In this document: one piece after another, positions 55,228-64,000 of the stretch
How the letters are laid out: the number at the start of each line of letters is the position of its first letter
Position numbering within the stretch: the first letter of the stretch is position 1
Assembly: GCF_002237655.1 (NCBI RefSeq)
Contig: NZ_NOKT01000026.1
Coordinates: forward strand, 62,001-126,000
DNA from: Streptomyces sp. XY006
Lineage (GTDB): Bacteria > Actinomycetota > Actinomycetes > Streptomycetales > Streptomycetaceae
DNA length: 64,000 nt
Direction of reading: 5' to 3'
Position numbers and translations under genes: made by a program
The notes under the pieces: generated by a model
Told to the model about the DNA's origin: nothing
The model's input: only the letters and a program-made list of their open reading frames with translations
Databases searched by the model: none

Positions 55228-56058
55228 ATGACACGACTCACCACCGTGACACGCGGCCTGCTCGCCACCCTCGCCGCGTTGCTGATGGCGACCGTCCCCA
55301 CCGCCACCGCCACCGCCACCGCCACCGCCAGCGCCCAGGCGGCCGAACCCAAGGCGCCCGAGGATCTCGTGGCGCTGAGCAGCGTGGACCCCACGATCCT
55401 CCAGGAGATGCGCTACTTCACACCCCACAACTTCGTCGGCGAGCGCATCGACGGCTACGCGCAGCCGACCTGCATCCTCACCCGCCCCGCCGCCGACGCC
55501 CTCCACCGGGCCCAGCGCAAGCTCCTCCGCCAGGGCTACACACTCAAGGTGTACGACTGCTACCGACCGCAGCGCGCGGTGGACCACTTCGTCCGCTGGG
55601 CGCAGGATCTCGACGACCAGGCGATGAAGGGCGAGTTCTACCCGAACGTCGACAAGACCCGCCTGTTCACCGACGGCTACATCGCCGAGAAGTCCGGCCA
55701 CAGCCGCGGCTCGACCCTCGACATCACCCTCGTCCGGCTCCCGGCGAAGCCCACCCGGCCGTACCGCCCCGGGGAGCCCCTGGTGCCGTGCTTCGCACCC
55801 CGGGAGGAGCGGTTTCCGGACAACTCGGTCGACATGGGAACCGGCTTCGACTGCTTCGACACCCTCTCGCACACCCTCGACCCGCGCGTGGAGGGCGTAC
55901 AGCGCGCCAACCGGCTGCTGCTCAAGGGCACTCTGGAAGGCCAGGGGTTCGTGAACCTGGCGGAGGAGTGGTGGCACTACACCTTCAAGCCCGAGCCCTA
56001 CCCGGACACCTACTTCGACTTCCCGGTGTCCAGGAAGTCGCTCACCCACCCGCACTGA
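55228..56058 (+). CDS. Secreted D-Ala-D-Ala dipeptidase (VanX/DdpX, M15D)
   Basis: Zinc dipeptidase that cleaves D-alanyl-D-alanine. The 276-residue precursor has a signal peptide (about 1-38, 'GLLATLAALLMATVPTATA' then 'AQA|AEP'). The mature part has family motifs 'YDCYRPQRAVDHF', zinc residues in 'SGHSRGSTLDITL' (His, Asp) and 'EEWWHYTF' (catalytic Glu and zinc His). AGGAGA lies before the ATG. As an exported enzyme it more likely recycles peptidoglycan fragments than confers vancomycin resistance: no vanHA genes are present. A run of ACCGCC repeats encodes the Thr-Ala stretch at the end of the signal peptide. Confidence 0.9.
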   Translation: MTRLTTVTRGLLATLAALLMATVPTATATATATASAQAAEPKAPEDLVALSSVDPTILQEMRYFTPHNFVGERIDGYAQPTCILTRPAADALHRAQRKLLRQGYTLKVYDCYRPQRAVDHFVRWAQDLDDQAMKGEFYPNVDKTRLFTDGYIAEKSGHSRGSTLDITLVRLPAKPTRPYRPGEPLVPCFAPREERFPDNSVDMGTGFDCFDTLSHTLDPRVEGVQRANRLLLKGTLEGQGFVNLAEEWWHYTFKPEPYPDTYFDFPVSRKSLTHPH

Positions 56059-56089
56059 GCCTGCCCGCGATGCCCTTCGAGTGATCGGC

Positions 56090-56095
56090 TACAGT
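56090..56095 (+). promoter_or_regulatory. -10 box of a probable leaderless Nudix transcript
   Basis: TACAGT ends 6 bases before the GTG start at 56102, with no Shine-Dalgarno between. The spacing places +1 at or beside the start codon. A -35 is not clear. Confidence 0.5.
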
Positions 56096-56101
56096 CCGCG
56101 C

Positions 56102-56632
56102 GTGTCCGAAACTCAGCACTCCTCCAACTCCGCGCCGAACTCCCACTGTTCGAGCTGCGGCGCGCCCTACGGAGAGGGCGTCTCCGGCTGGCCCCGCACC
56201 TGCCCGGCGTGCGGCGCCGTGGCCTACCGCAACCCCCTCCCGGTCGCGGTGGCCCTCCAGCCCGTGTACGACACCAAGGGCACCGCCCTGGTCGTCATCA
56301 CACGAACCGTGGCTCCCGCGCGCGGGGGCATCGCACTGCCCGGCGGCTACATCGACGACCGTGAGGACTGGCGGCAGGCCGTCGTACGCGAGCTCAAGGA
56401 GGAGACCGGCATCGACGCGGTCGCCCGCGACGTACGCCTCGTCGACGCCATGAGCTCACCCGACGGGCACCTGCTGCTCTTCGGCCTCCTACCCGAACGC
56501 CCGGCCGAGGGCCTGCCGCAGTCCGCCGCCACGGACGAGACCGAGGGCTGGCACCTGCTGCGCAGGCCGGAGGAGCTCGCCTTCCCGCTGCACACCGTGG
56601 CGGTACGGGCCTGGTTCGAGGGCCGCTACTGA
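56102..56632 (+). CDS. Nudix hydrolase with N-terminal zinc ribbon
   Basis: A 176-residue hydrolase. A zinc ribbon ('HCSSCGAPYGEG', 'TCPACGAVAYRNP') is followed by the Nudix domain with the complete box in 'GGYIDDREDWRQAVVREL' and 'KEETGID' (G-x5-E-x7-RE-x2-EE-x-G). The layout resembles NudC-like or NUDT-type pyrophosphohydrolases acting on nucleotide diphosphate derivatives; the substrate is unknown. The GTG at 56102 is chosen from the adjacent -10 box. The gene ends 7 bp inside the convergent GH31 gene. Confidence 0.88.
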   Translation: MSETQHSSNSAPNSHCSSCGAPYGEGVSGWPRTCPACGAVAYRNPLPVAVALQPVYDTKGTALVVITRTVAPARGGIALPGGYIDDREDWRQAVVRELKEETGIDAVARDVRLVDAMSSPDGHLLLFGLLPERPAEGLPQSAATDETEGWHLLRRPEELAFPLHTVAVRAWFEGRY

Positions 56633-59001
56633 GGCCGGGGCTCCCCGGTCCCGCGCACGCGCACGGGGTGGGGCGGCGCACCCCCGCCGTCCTCACCCTC
56701 GCGTTCGACGACCAGCCGCGCGCCCAGCCACCTGGCGGAGTAGCGCTCGATCTCCGGCTCGTCCCAGCCCTCGCCCTTGTCCGGCACGACCAACCCGCTC
56801 CCGGTCCGCCCCCGGGCGGGCGCCCACACCTCCAGCTCCAGTCCGCCGTCCTCCCCACGCACGGGAAGCACGGCACCCGCGCGCGCGAACACCGGGATCC
56901 GCGACAGCGGCGCGTCCACGACCACCTGCGCCGGCCCCTCGTACGCCTGCTCCGTGACCGTGTCGTACCAGCGCCCCCGCGGCAGTCGCACCACCCGCCG
57001 GTCCGCGCCCGGGTCCAGCACCGGCGCCACCAGCAGGCAGTCGCCCAGCAGGAAGGCGTCCCCGCAGTCGCGCAGCGCCCGGTCCTCCGGCGCCGTCCAC
57101 CACACCGGCCGCACATAGGGCGCCCCGGTGCGGCGAGCCAGATGCGCCAGCGTCACGAAGTACGGCAGCAGCCGGCGGCGTTCCATGAGCGCCACGCGCG
57201 CGTGCTCCAGCACTTCGGGGCCGAACTCCCAGGGTTCCCGCCGCCCCGCCCGCAGACTCGCGTGGGTGCGGAACAGCGGCAGGAACGAGCCCAGCTGGAA
57301 CCACCGCAGATACAGCTCGGGCGACGGATCCCCGTCGAAGCCGCCGATGTCCGGCCCGGAGTACGGCACGCCGCACAGCCCCAGCCCCAGGACCAGCGCG
57401 AGGGACGCCCGCAGACCGGGCCAGCCGGTGGTCACGTCCCCCGACCACGTCCCGCCGTAGCGCTGCATCCCGGCCCACCCGGAGCGCGAGAACACGAACG
57501 GCCGCTCCTCCGGGGCGAGCTTCCGCACCCCTTCGAACCCCGCCCTGGCCATGCACAGCGCGTACACGTTGTGCGCCTCACGATGGTCCCCGCCCCGCCC
57601 CTCCAGGGAGTGCCGCGCCGACCGCGGCAGGGTCGACTCCCCGAAGGCCGTGAACGACGTCGGCTCGTTCATGTCGTGCCAGAAACCCGAGAACCCCTGC
57701 GCGAGCCGCTCCGCGTAGAGACCGCCCCACCACTCCCGCACGCGCGCGTGCGTGAAATCCGGGAACACCGCCTCCCCGGGCCACCCGACCCCCTCCACGA
57801 CCTGCCCGGACGCGTCCCGCACGAACGCGTCCTCAGCCGTGCCGCCGTCGAACACGGCGTTCCCGGGCACGGCCTTGACGGCCGGGTCGACGATCGACAC
57901 CAGCCGGACACCGTCCCGCCGGAGCTCCTCCGCCAGCACGGGCAGCTTCGCAAAACGGTCCTGGTCCACCGTGAACACCTGATGCGCGTCGAGGTGGTCG
58001 ATGTCCAGGTGCAGCGCGTCGAGCGGCAGACCGTGCTCCACGTACCCGGCGACGATCCGGCGCACCTCCTGCTCACTGCCGAACCCCCACCGCGCGTGGT
58101 GATGGCCCAGCGCCCACACCGGCGGCAGGGCGGGAGCCCCCGTGAGGGAGGCCCAGGCGAGCAGCACGCGCGCGGGGGTGCCGACCATCACCCAGCAGCG
58201 CAGCGGACCGCCGTCCATCCGCAGCTCACTCGTCCCGGCCCGGTCGTGCCCGGAACCCGCGCCCTCCTCGCCCTCGCGCAGGGTCACGGTGCCGTCCCAC
58301 GTGCTGTCGTGGAACACCAGATGCGTACCGCCGTCGGCCACCACCATCTGCACCGGCATCGTGATGTACAGCGGGTCGTCACCGGGACCGAAGGGACGAC
58401 CGGGGTCGGTGTTCCACAGCCGGTACGTGCCGTCCGGCAGCCGCGGCCCCGCCGCCCGCCCGCCCAGCCCGAAGAACCGCGCGTCGGCGGCCACCTCCGA
58501 CCGCTGCATCCACCGCGCCGGGCCGCCGTCCACCGGCTCCCACCACCGCGGCGGCAGTTCGCGCCGCAGCGTCACGCCCCCGGGCGTGAGCACCTCGACG
58601 GCGCCGTGCCGCGACACCACGACCGTCACCCGCTCCGCCACCACACGCCAGCCGCCGTCCTTGTCCGGCTCCAGCACCGCCCTCGGGTCCGGCTCCGGAC
58701 AGCGACCGGCCAGCGCGTACGACGGCTCCGGCTCCGCACCGTCCCAGCCCCAGAAGACGGCACCGTTCACCGCGACGAGGATCCGCAGCTCGGACCGGCT
58801 GAACCGCAGGACACCCCCGCCCGGCCCCGGCTCCACCTCCTGTATGAGCCCGGGCACCCGGGCCCGCTCGGCGCCGCGCGCCGGCAGCCCGGTGGCGTCG
58901 GCCTTCCGCCTGCGCCACGCTGCTCGTACGGTACGCACACCCTGCGTCGCCCCCACCGAAGCCACCGCTTTCACCGAACGCACCAGGTCACGACCGTTCA
59001 T
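56626..59001 (-). CDS. Glycoside hydrolase family 31 (alpha-glucosidase/alpha-xylosidase)
   Basis: A 791-residue retaining alpha-glycosidase. The N-terminal beta-sandwich ('FFGLGGRAAGPRLPDG') leads into the catalytic barrel with 'ALGHHHARWGFGSEQEV' and nucleophile D443 in 'FWHDMNEPTSF'. Acid/base D522 lies in 'TWSGDVTTGW', and 'GPDIGGFDGDPSPELYLRW' and 'RTHAS' follow, all diagnostic of GH31. No export signal is seen, so it probably processes cytoplasmic oligosaccharides. The start is ATG 59001 with GGGTGAG upstream; a GTG at 59010 is possible. It is convergent with, and slightly overlaps, the Nudix gene. Confidence 0.93.
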   Translation of the reverse strand: MNGRDLVRSVKAVASVGATQGVRTVRAAWRRRKADATGLPARGAERARVPGLIQEVEPGPGGGVLRFSRSELRILVAVNGAVFWGWDGAEPEPSYALAGRCPEPDPRAVLEPDKDGGWRVVAERVTVVVSRHGAVEVLTPGGVTLRRELPPRWWEPVDGGPARWMQRSEVAADARFFGLGGRAAGPRLPDGTYRLWNTDPGRPFGPGDDPLYITMPVQMVVADGGTHLVFHDSTWDGTVTLREGEEGAGSGHDRAGTSELRMDGGPLRCWVMVGTPARVLLAWASLTGAPALPPVWALGHHHARWGFGSEQEVRRIVAGYVEHGLPLDALHLDIDHLDAHQVFTVDQDRFAKLPVLAEELRRDGVRLVSIVDPAVKAVPGNAVFDGGTAEDAFVRDASGQVVEGVGWPGEAVFPDFTHARVREWWGGLYAERLAQGFSGFWHDMNEPTSFTAFGESTLPRSARHSLEGRGGDHREAHNVYALCMARAGFEGVRKLAPEERPFVFSRSGWAGMQRYGGTWSGDVTTGWPGLRASLALVLGLGLCGVPYSGPDIGGFDGDPSPELYLRWFQLGSFLPLFRTHASLRAGRREPWEFGPEVLEHARVALMERRRLLPYFVTLAHLARRTGAPYVRPVWWTAPEDRALRDCGDAFLLGDCLLVAPVLDPGADRRVVRLPRGRWYDTVTEQAYEGPAQVVVDAPLSRIPVFARAGAVLPVRGEDGGLELEVWAPARGRTGSGLVVPDKGEGWDEPEIERYSARWLGARLVVEREGEDGGGAPPHPVRVRGTGEPRPQ

Positions 59002-59213
59002 GCTGCTCACCCTGCCACTGACCGCCGCCCGGGCGCGTCTCGTTCAACTGCCGTTCACCCGTGCCAAGACCACATCTTCACGACACGGACTATGTGGGGC
59101 GCACCCTGGTGTCGAAGTCGATCACATGGCATTGTCCGTCCCAGCCGCGTCACGCGCACACCCCAGCCCGTGCGCGGAGGACGCACACGACGCGCACAGC
59201 CCGGGAGCCGACC

Positions 59214-61181
59214 ATGTCGACCGAAAGTCCTCAGCCGCTCTGGCAGCCAGACCCCGAGCGCATCGCGCGGGCACGGATCACCAGGTTCCAGGCCTGGGCC
59301 GCCGAGCACCACGGCGCCCCCGCCGACGGCGGATACGCGGCCCTGCAGCGCTGGTCCGTCGACGACCTGGACGCCTTCTGGACCGCCGTCACCGAGTGGT
59401 TCGACGTACGGTTCTCGACCCCCTACGCGCGCGTGCTCGGCGACCGCGCCATGCCGGGCGCCCAGTGGTTCCCCGGGGCGACCCTCAACTACGCCGAACA
59501 CGCCCTGCGCGCCGCCGGCACCCGCGCCGACGAACCCGCTCTCCTCCACGTCGACGAGACGCACGAACCGCGCCCCGTCACCTGGGCCGAGCTGCGCCGC
59601 CAGGTCGGCTCCCTGGCCGCCGAACTGCGCGCCCTGGGCGTCCGCCCCGGAGACCGCGTCAGCGGCTACCTCCCCAACATCCCGCAGGCCGTGATCGCCC
59701 TCCTCGCCACGGCGGCCGTCGGCGGCGTCTGGACCTCCTGCGCGCCCGACTTCGGCGCCCGCAGCGTCCTCGACCGCTTCCAGCAGGTCGAACCCGTGGT
59801 GCTCTTCACCGTCGACGGCTACCGCTACGGCGGCAAGGAACACGACCGCCGCGAGATCGTCGCCGAGCTGCGCCGCGAACTGCCCACCCTGCGCGCCGTC
59901 GTGCACATCCCCGTCCTCGGCACCGAGGCACCCGAGGGCGCCCTGGACTGGTCGGCCCTCACCTCCGCCGACACGGACCCCGTCTTCGAGCAGGTGCCCT
60001 TCGGCCACCCCCTCTGGGTGCTCTACTCCTCCGGCACGACCGGCCTGCCCAAGGCCATCGTCCAGTCCCAGGGCGGCATCCTCGTCGAGCACCTCAAACA
60101 GCTCGGCCTGCACTGCGACCTGGGCCCCGAGGACCGCTTCTTCTGGTACACCTCGACCGGCTGGATGATGTGGAACTTCCTCGTCTCCGGCCTGCTCACC
60201 GGCACCACGATCGTCCTCTACGACGGCAGCCCCGGATACCCGGACACCGGCGCCCAGTGGCGGATCGCCGAACGCACGAAGGCCACCCTGTACGGCACCT
60301 CCGCCGCCTACGTCATGGCGTGCCGCAAAGCCGGCGTGCACCCGTCCCGGGACTTCGACCTCTCGTCCGTCCAGTGCGTCGCCACCACCGGTTCGCCCCT
60401 CCCGCCCGACGGCTTCCGCTGGCTTCACGACGAGGTCCGCGACGACCTCTGGATCGCCTCCGTCAGCGGTGGCACGGACGTCTGCTCCTGCTTCGCCGGA
60501 GCCGTACCGACCCTGCCCGTCCACGTCGGCGAACTCCAGGCCCCCTGCCTGGGCACCGACCTGCAGTCCTGGGACCCGAGCGGCAAGCCCCTGACCGACG
60601 AGGTCGGAGAGCTGGTGGTCACCAACCCCATGCCCTCGATGCCCATCCACTTCTGGAACGACCCGGACGGCAGCCGCTACCACGACAGCTACTTCGACAC
60701 CTACCCCGGCGTATGGCGGCACGGCGACTGGATCACCGTCACCTCACGCGGATCCGTGATCATCCACGGCCGCTCCGACTCCACGCTGAACCGCCAGGGC
60801 GTCCGCATGGGGTCCGCCGACATCTACGAGGCCGTCGAGCGCCTCCCCGAGATCAAGGAATCCCTGGTCATCGGCATCGAACAGCCCGACGGCGGCTACT
60901 GGATGCCCCTCTTCGTCCACCTGGCCCCCGGCGCATCCCTCGACGAAGACCTCCTCGACCGCATCAAGCGGACCATCCGCGAACAGCTCTCACCGCGCCA
61001 TCTCCCCGACGAGATCATCGAAGTGCCCGGCATCCCGCACACCCTCACCGGCAAGCGCATCGAGGTCCCCGTCAAACGCCTCCTCCAAGGCACCCCCCTG
61101 GAGAAGGCGGTCAACCCGGGCTCCATCGACAACCTCGACCTGCTGAGCTTCTACGAGGACCTGGCCCGCAAACGAGCCTGA
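59214..61181 (+). CDS. Acetoacetyl-CoA synthetase
   Basis: Adenylate-forming enzyme making acetoacetyl-CoA from acetoacetate, ATP and CoA, as used in ketone-body and butyrate-related metabolism. The 655 residues contain the AMP-binding signature 'YSSGTTGLPKAIVQSQGG', the subfamily motif 'SVSGGTDVCSCFAG', 'GDWITVTSRGSVIIHGRSD' and the C-terminal catalytic lysine in 'TLTGKRIEVPVKRLL'. The start is ATG 59214, after CGGGAG; a longer frame upstream lacks similarity. A terminator hairpin follows. Acetate-CoA ligase is the near alternative, but the 'GTDVC' and 'FWYTSTGWMMWN' stretches fit the acetoacetyl enzyme better. Confidence 0.92.
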   Translation: MSTESPQPLWQPDPERIARARITRFQAWAAEHHGAPADGGYAALQRWSVDDLDAFWTAVTEWFDVRFSTPYARVLGDRAMPGAQWFPGATLNYAEHALRAAGTRADEPALLHVDETHEPRPVTWAELRRQVGSLAAELRALGVRPGDRVSGYLPNIPQAVIALLATAAVGGVWTSCAPDFGARSVLDRFQQVEPVVLFTVDGYRYGGKEHDRREIVAELRRELPTLRAVVHIPVLGTEAPEGALDWSALTSADTDPVFEQVPFGHPLWVLYSSGTTGLPKAIVQSQGGILVEHLKQLGLHCDLGPEDRFFWYTSTGWMMWNFLVSGLLTGTTIVLYDGSPGYPDTGAQWRIAERTKATLYGTSAAYVMACRKAGVHPSRDFDLSSVQCVATTGSPLPPDGFRWLHDEVRDDLWIASVSGGTDVCSCFAGAVPTLPVHVGELQAPCLGTDLQSWDPSGKPLTDEVGELVVTNPMPSMPIHFWNDPDGSRYHDSYFDTYPGVWRHGDWITVTSRGSVIIHGRSDSTLNRQGVRMGSADIYEAVERLPEIKESLVIGIEQPDGGYWMPLFVHLAPGASLDEDLLDRIKRTIREQLSPRHLPDEIIEVPGIPHTLTGKRIEVPVKRLLQGTPLEKAVNPGSIDNLDLLSFYEDLARKRA

Positions 61182-61207
61182 CCCCCACGCCCCGTCACGA
61201 ACACATC

Positions 61208-61249
61208 AGGCGCAGGCCGCAACGAATCCCGCTGCGACCTGCGCCTTTT
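61208..61249 (+). terminator. Rho-independent terminator of acetoacetyl-CoA synthetase
   Basis: AGGCGCAGG (61208-61216) pairs with CCTGCGCCT (61238-61246), with an inner GC/CGCA stem, and is followed by TTTT. A rare classical intrinsic terminator in this high-GC DNA. Confidence 0.85.
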
Positions 61250-61345
61250 CGTCGCTCTCGACCGTGCGATCACTCGGCACCCCCGATTGTCAGTGCCGTT
61301 GGTTACTGTGAGTGAGCATTGATCGACCGTGCAGAGGGGGAACAC

Positions 61346-62236
61346 ATGGCGCACACCGACATCCGGACCCTGCGACGCGTCCTGCGCCGCGAAATCGCCG
61401 GCACCATCGGCCTGCTCACCGACGAGCACGACTTCCGGGCCATGCGGCGCTACCGCACCTTCACCTTCGACGACCACGCGACCTACCTCAAACAGATCGA
61501 GGGCCTCCTGCGGACACGCGCCCTGCAAGGCAGCCACACCACGGTCACCCTCTTCGACCCCGAGGAATACGCCGACTTCTGCGAGCGGCAGACCCTGGAC
61601 CCCGACCTCCCGTCCAGCCGCACCCGCTTCACGGCACACCTCGCCCGGACCGGCCCGGCCCTCCCGTACGAAGGCCAGCCCCTGGCCGACCTCCTCGCGG
61701 CCCTGGTCGACGAGGCCGTCCGGCAGGCCACCTGGGAGTACGCGACCACACTCCTCGCCCGCCTGGGACCCTGCGCCTCCTGCGGCGAGGACATCGGACG
61801 AGCCGCTTTCGCCCGCGCCTCGCAGCTCCTCGCCCGCATCCTCGACACGGCCCCACCCGGCGACCGCCACCTCGTCTGCAGTGTCACTGGCCCACCCGAG
61901 ACCCTCATCGCCGCCCTCCACACCACCGACACCGGCGGCGCACTGGAACTCGACGAGACCGAAGCCCTCGAATTCACCACGGTCCTGGCCCTCGGCCTGG
62001 CCACCGACAGCCCGGGCGGACTCGTCATCCGCGTCAGCGCCCCGGACACTCCCGATCGCGTCTACGGCTGGCGGCTCCGCTCCAACGGACTCGACCCCCT
62101 CACCGCGGGAGAGGTCTTCGACGCCTACTGCACCGACATCACGTCCGGCGACCTCATCTCCCCGGAATCCAACGTCGACTACTGCCGCCCGCCCGACCTC
62201 GGAGAGGAGAAACCCTCCCAGGGACACCACCACTGA
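61346..62236 (+). CDS. Uncharacterised protein of 296 residues
   Basis: A soluble protein with no domain I can name. Visible features are an N-terminal basic helical region ('RTLRRVLRREIAG'), 'TFTFDDHATYLKQIEGLLRT', a central 'WEYATTLLARLGPCASCGED' with a CxxC pair, and an acidic C-terminus ('EEKPSQGHHH'). No signal peptide or membrane segment. The ATG at 61346 has GAGGGGG 7 bases upstream. It lies between a strong terminator and a bidirectional hairpin, so it is monocistronic, and is convergent with ptsI. Possibly a DNA-binding or stress-related protein; I cannot assign a role. Confidence 0.75.
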   Translation: MAHTDIRTLRRVLRREIAGTIGLLTDEHDFRAMRRYRTFTFDDHATYLKQIEGLLRTRALQGSHTTVTLFDPEEYADFCERQTLDPDLPSSRTRFTAHLARTGPALPYEGQPLADLLAALVDEAVRQATWEYATTLLARLGPCASCGEDIGRAAFARASQLLARILDTAPPGDRHLVCSVTGPPETLIAALHTTDTGGALELDETEALEFTTVLALGLATDSPGGLVIRVSAPDTPDRVYGWRLRSNGLDPLTAGEVFDAYCTDITSGDLISPESNVDYCRPPDLGEEKPSQGHHH

Positions 62237-62244
62237 AACGCCGA

Positions 62245-62274
62245 AGGGGCGCCCCACCGCAGTGGAGCGCCCCT
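62245..62274. terminator. Bidirectional terminator between the 296-residue protein gene and ptsI
   Basis: GGGGCGC/GCGCCCC with an inner CCAC/GTGG stem and CGCA loop, between the convergent stop codons at 62236 and 62306. Confidence 0.85.
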
Positions 62275-62305
62275 CCCGGGCAGCCGTCAGCCGGCCGACC
62301 CGCGG

Positions 62306-63976
62306 CTACTCACCGGACAGCACCGCCTGCGCCGCACTCCGCGCCTCCTCGGCGCTGTCCGTCGCACGCGCTGCCGCGGCGGCCCGCTCGCACTGCGCCA
62401 GCGTGTACTTGGCGAGCGTCGCCCGGACGTAGGGAATCGACGCCGCACCCATCGACAGGGAGGTGACACCCAGACCGGTCAGCACACACGCCAGCAGCGG
62501 GTCGGACGCGGCCTCACCGCAGACACCACAGCTCTTGCCCTCGGCCTTCGCCGCCTCGGCGGACAGTGCCACCAGGTCGAGCAGCGCGGGCTGCCAAGGA
62601 TCCTGCAGCCGGGAGACGGCACCCACCTGACGGTCGGCGGCGAAGGTGTACTGCGCGAGATCGTTCGTCCCCAGCGACAGGAACTCCACCTCCTGCAGGA
62701 TCGAACGCGCCCGCAGCGCGGCCGACGGGATCTCCACCATCGCGCCGAACTTCGCCCGCAGCCCCGCCTCACGGCACGCCTCCGCGAAGGCCCGGGCATC
62801 GGTACGGTCCGCCACCATCGGGGCCATGACCTCGAGGTAGACCGGCAGTCCCTCCGCGGCCCTGGCGAGCGCCGTCAGCTGCGTGCGCAGGACCTCCGGG
62901 TGATCGAGCAGGGTCCGCAGACCCCGCACGCCCAGCGCCGGGTTCGGCTCGTCGGACGGCGTCAGGAAGTCGAGCGGCTTGTCGGCACCCGCGTCCAGCA
63001 CGCGCACGACGACGCGCCCCTCGGGAAACGCCTCCAGCACCTGCCGGTACGCGGCGACCTGCTTCTCCTCGGACGGCGCCTGCTTGCTGTCGTCCAGGAA
63101 GAGGAACTCGGTACGGAACAGACCGACGCCCTCCGCCCCGGCCTCGACGGCGGCCGGCACATCGGCGGGGCCTCCGACGTTCGCCAGCAGCGGCACCTTG
63201 TGCCCGTCCGCCGTGGCACCGGGCCCGCTCGAAGCCGCGAGCGCCGCCCGCCGCTCCGCGGCCGCGGCCTCGAGCTGCGCCTTCTTCTCGTCGCTCGGCT
63301 CCACGAAGATCTCACCCGTGCTGCCGTCGACGGCGATCATCGTGCCCTCGGCGAGCTCACCGGCACCCGGCAGCGCCACCACGGCCGGGACGCCGAGCGC
63401 CCGCGCCAGGATCGCGCTGTGGCTGGTGGGACCGCCCTCCTCGGTGACGAAGCCGAGCACCAGAGTCGGGTCGAGCAGCGCCGTGTCGGCGGGCGCGAGG
63501 TCACGCGCGACCAGGACATAGGGCTCGTCGCTGTCGGGGACACCCGGCATCGGGACCCCCAGCAGCCGGGCGACGATACGGTTCCGCACGTCGTCGAGGT
63601 CGGCCACGCGACCCGCGAGGTACTCACCGGCACCCGCCAGCAGCTCCCGGTACGAGGCGAAGGCGTCGTAGACGCCCCGCTCGGCCGTGCTGCCGACGGC
63701 GATCCGCCGCTCCACATCGGCCATCAGCTCGGGATCCTGGGCCATCATGGCCTGCGCCTCGAGCACCGCCTGGGCCTCGCCGCCCGCGAGATTGCCGCGC
63801 GCCATCAGGTCGGCGGCCACAGCCTCCACGGCCTTGCGGGCGCGCCCCTGTTCACGCTCCGCCTCTTCCGCGGGGATCTGCTTCGCGGGCGGCTCGAGCA
63901 CCGCCGTTCCCATGTGCCGAACCTCGCCGATCGCCACACCGTGGCTGACACCGACGCCTCGCAGCGTTGTCTCCAT
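62306..63976 (-). CDS. ptsI: Phosphoenolpyruvate-protein phosphotransferase (Enzyme I)
   Basis: First phosphoryl carrier of the sugar PTS: takes phosphate from PEP and passes it to HPr. The 556-residue protein has the phosphorylated His in 'EEGGPTSHSAILARA' (H186), the PEP/pyruvate-binding 'GVGLFRTEFLFLD', 'FGAMVEIPSAALRA', 'EFLSLGTNDLAQYTFAADR' and the C-terminal catalytic Cys in 'GKSCGVCGEAA', all intact. Length is slightly short of the E. coli protein (575), as is typical for streptomycetes. The ATG at 63976 is 24 bp from the window end. In S. coelicolor the corresponding gene is SCO1391, near crr, which would lie outside the window. Confidence 0.97.
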   Translation of the reverse strand: METTLRGVGVSHGVAIGEVRHMGTAVLEPPAKQIPAEEAEREQGRARKAVEAVAADLMARGNLAGGEAQAVLEAQAMMAQDPELMADVERRIAVGSTAERGVYDAFASYRELLAGAGEYLAGRVADLDDVRNRIVARLLGVPMPGVPDSDEPYVLVARDLAPADTALLDPTLVLGFVTEEGGPTSHSAILARALGVPAVVALPGAGELAEGTMIAVDGSTGEIFVEPSDEKKAQLEAAAAERRAALAASSGPGATADGHKVPLLANVGGPADVPAAVEAGAEGVGLFRTEFLFLDDSKQAPSEEKQVAAYRQVLEAFPEGRVVVRVLDAGADKPLDFLTPSDEPNPALGVRGLRTLLDHPEVLRTQLTALARAAEGLPVYLEVMAPMVADRTDARAFAEACREAGLRAKFGAMVEIPSAALRARSILQEVEFLSLGTNDLAQYTFAADRQVGAVSRLQDPWQPALLDLVALSAEAAKAEGKSCGVCGEAASDPLLACVLTGLGVTSLSMGAASIPYVRATLAKYTLAQCERAAAAARATDSAEEARSAAQAVLSGE

Positions 63977-64000
63977 CTCACCCGTCTCCGGTAGTGCGGC

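Noticed and set aside
55228-56058. Vancomycin-resistance locus on the basis of the VanX-like gene
   Set aside because: The protein is exported and no vanH, vanA or vanRS genes flank it; wall turnover is the simpler explanation.

Overview
The window is high-GC actinobacterial chromosome, almost certainly from a Streptomyces. Several things point there: GTG starts, ATGA/GTGA-coupled operons and leaderless promoters; rbpA with a textbook sigma-R promoter; the smeA-ssfA sporulation pair; a conservon (cvnABCD); mycothiol-dependent formaldehyde chemistry; and the order ppm1-fxsA-rbpA ... ptsI, which resembles the corresponding stretch of the S. coelicolor core. I see no integrase, transposase, tRNA, rRNA or CRISPR array.

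Layout. 1-8.7 kb: the end of an amidohydrolase; a long leader followed by polyprenol-phosphomannose synthase; fxsA; rbpA (minus); a UMF1/MFS transporter; a coupled yczE-type membrane protein and glycerophosphodiesterase; and a divergent MocR regulator. 8.7-16.8 kb: ssfA and smeA (septum and chromosome partitioning in sporulation), an ankyrin protein, a HEAT-like protein, and a coupled operon of two GT4 glycosyltransferases plus an SGNH hydrolase. 17.1-22.3 kb: 5-oxoprolinase pxpABC with a DUF1445 D-glutamate-cyclase-like protein and an MFS carrier, divergent from a GntR/FCD regulator. 22.4-29.7 kb: a three-gene MukFEB/JetABC-like SMC operon with no nuclease partner. 29.7-42.3 kb: a complete choline/glycine-betaine catabolic island. 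It holds choline oxidase, an APC permease, betaine aldehyde dehydrogenase, a Rieske oxygenase, dimethylglycine oxidase, mycothiol formaldehyde dehydrogenase, an IclR regulator, and a divergent Rieske ferredoxin and ferredoxin reductase. 42.5-48 kb: a small membrane protein and a conservon. 48.1-53.1 kb: glpK, glpF and an EAL-CBS-GGDEF protein. 53.3-64 kb: a thiolase/DUF35 pair, a VanX-like dipeptidase, a Nudix hydrolase, a GH31 glycosidase, acetoacetyl-CoA synthetase, an uncharacterised protein, and ptsI.

How the genes work together. The betaine island reads as one pathway: the permease imports choline; choline oxidase and the aldehyde dehydrogenase make betaine; the Rieske oxygenase, fed by the ferredoxin and reductase, demethylates it to dimethylglycine; dimethylglycine oxidase removes the next methyl; and the mycothiol dehydrogenase handles the formaldehyde. 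A shrunken remnant of the metallo-hydrolase that normally follows the mycothiol dehydrogenase is still in place. The pxp cluster links D-glutamate, via 5-oxoproline, to L-glutamate.

The most unusual items are: (i) the SMC trio, which lacks JetD/MksG and has non-canonical ATPase residues; (ii) a perfect 44-bp piece of the ppm1 coding sequence copied into an intergenic region 14.6 kb away; (iii) a 34-36 bp tandem repeat that multiplies the thiolase start region into a chain of ATGA-overlapping mini-ORFs; (iv) the metallo-hydrolase relic; (v) an SsfA ATPase with Val in place of the P-loop Lys and a repetitive C-terminal tail; and (vi) several clean palindromes and tandem arrays in intergenic DNA. 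All assignments come from reading the sequence; no database search was run.
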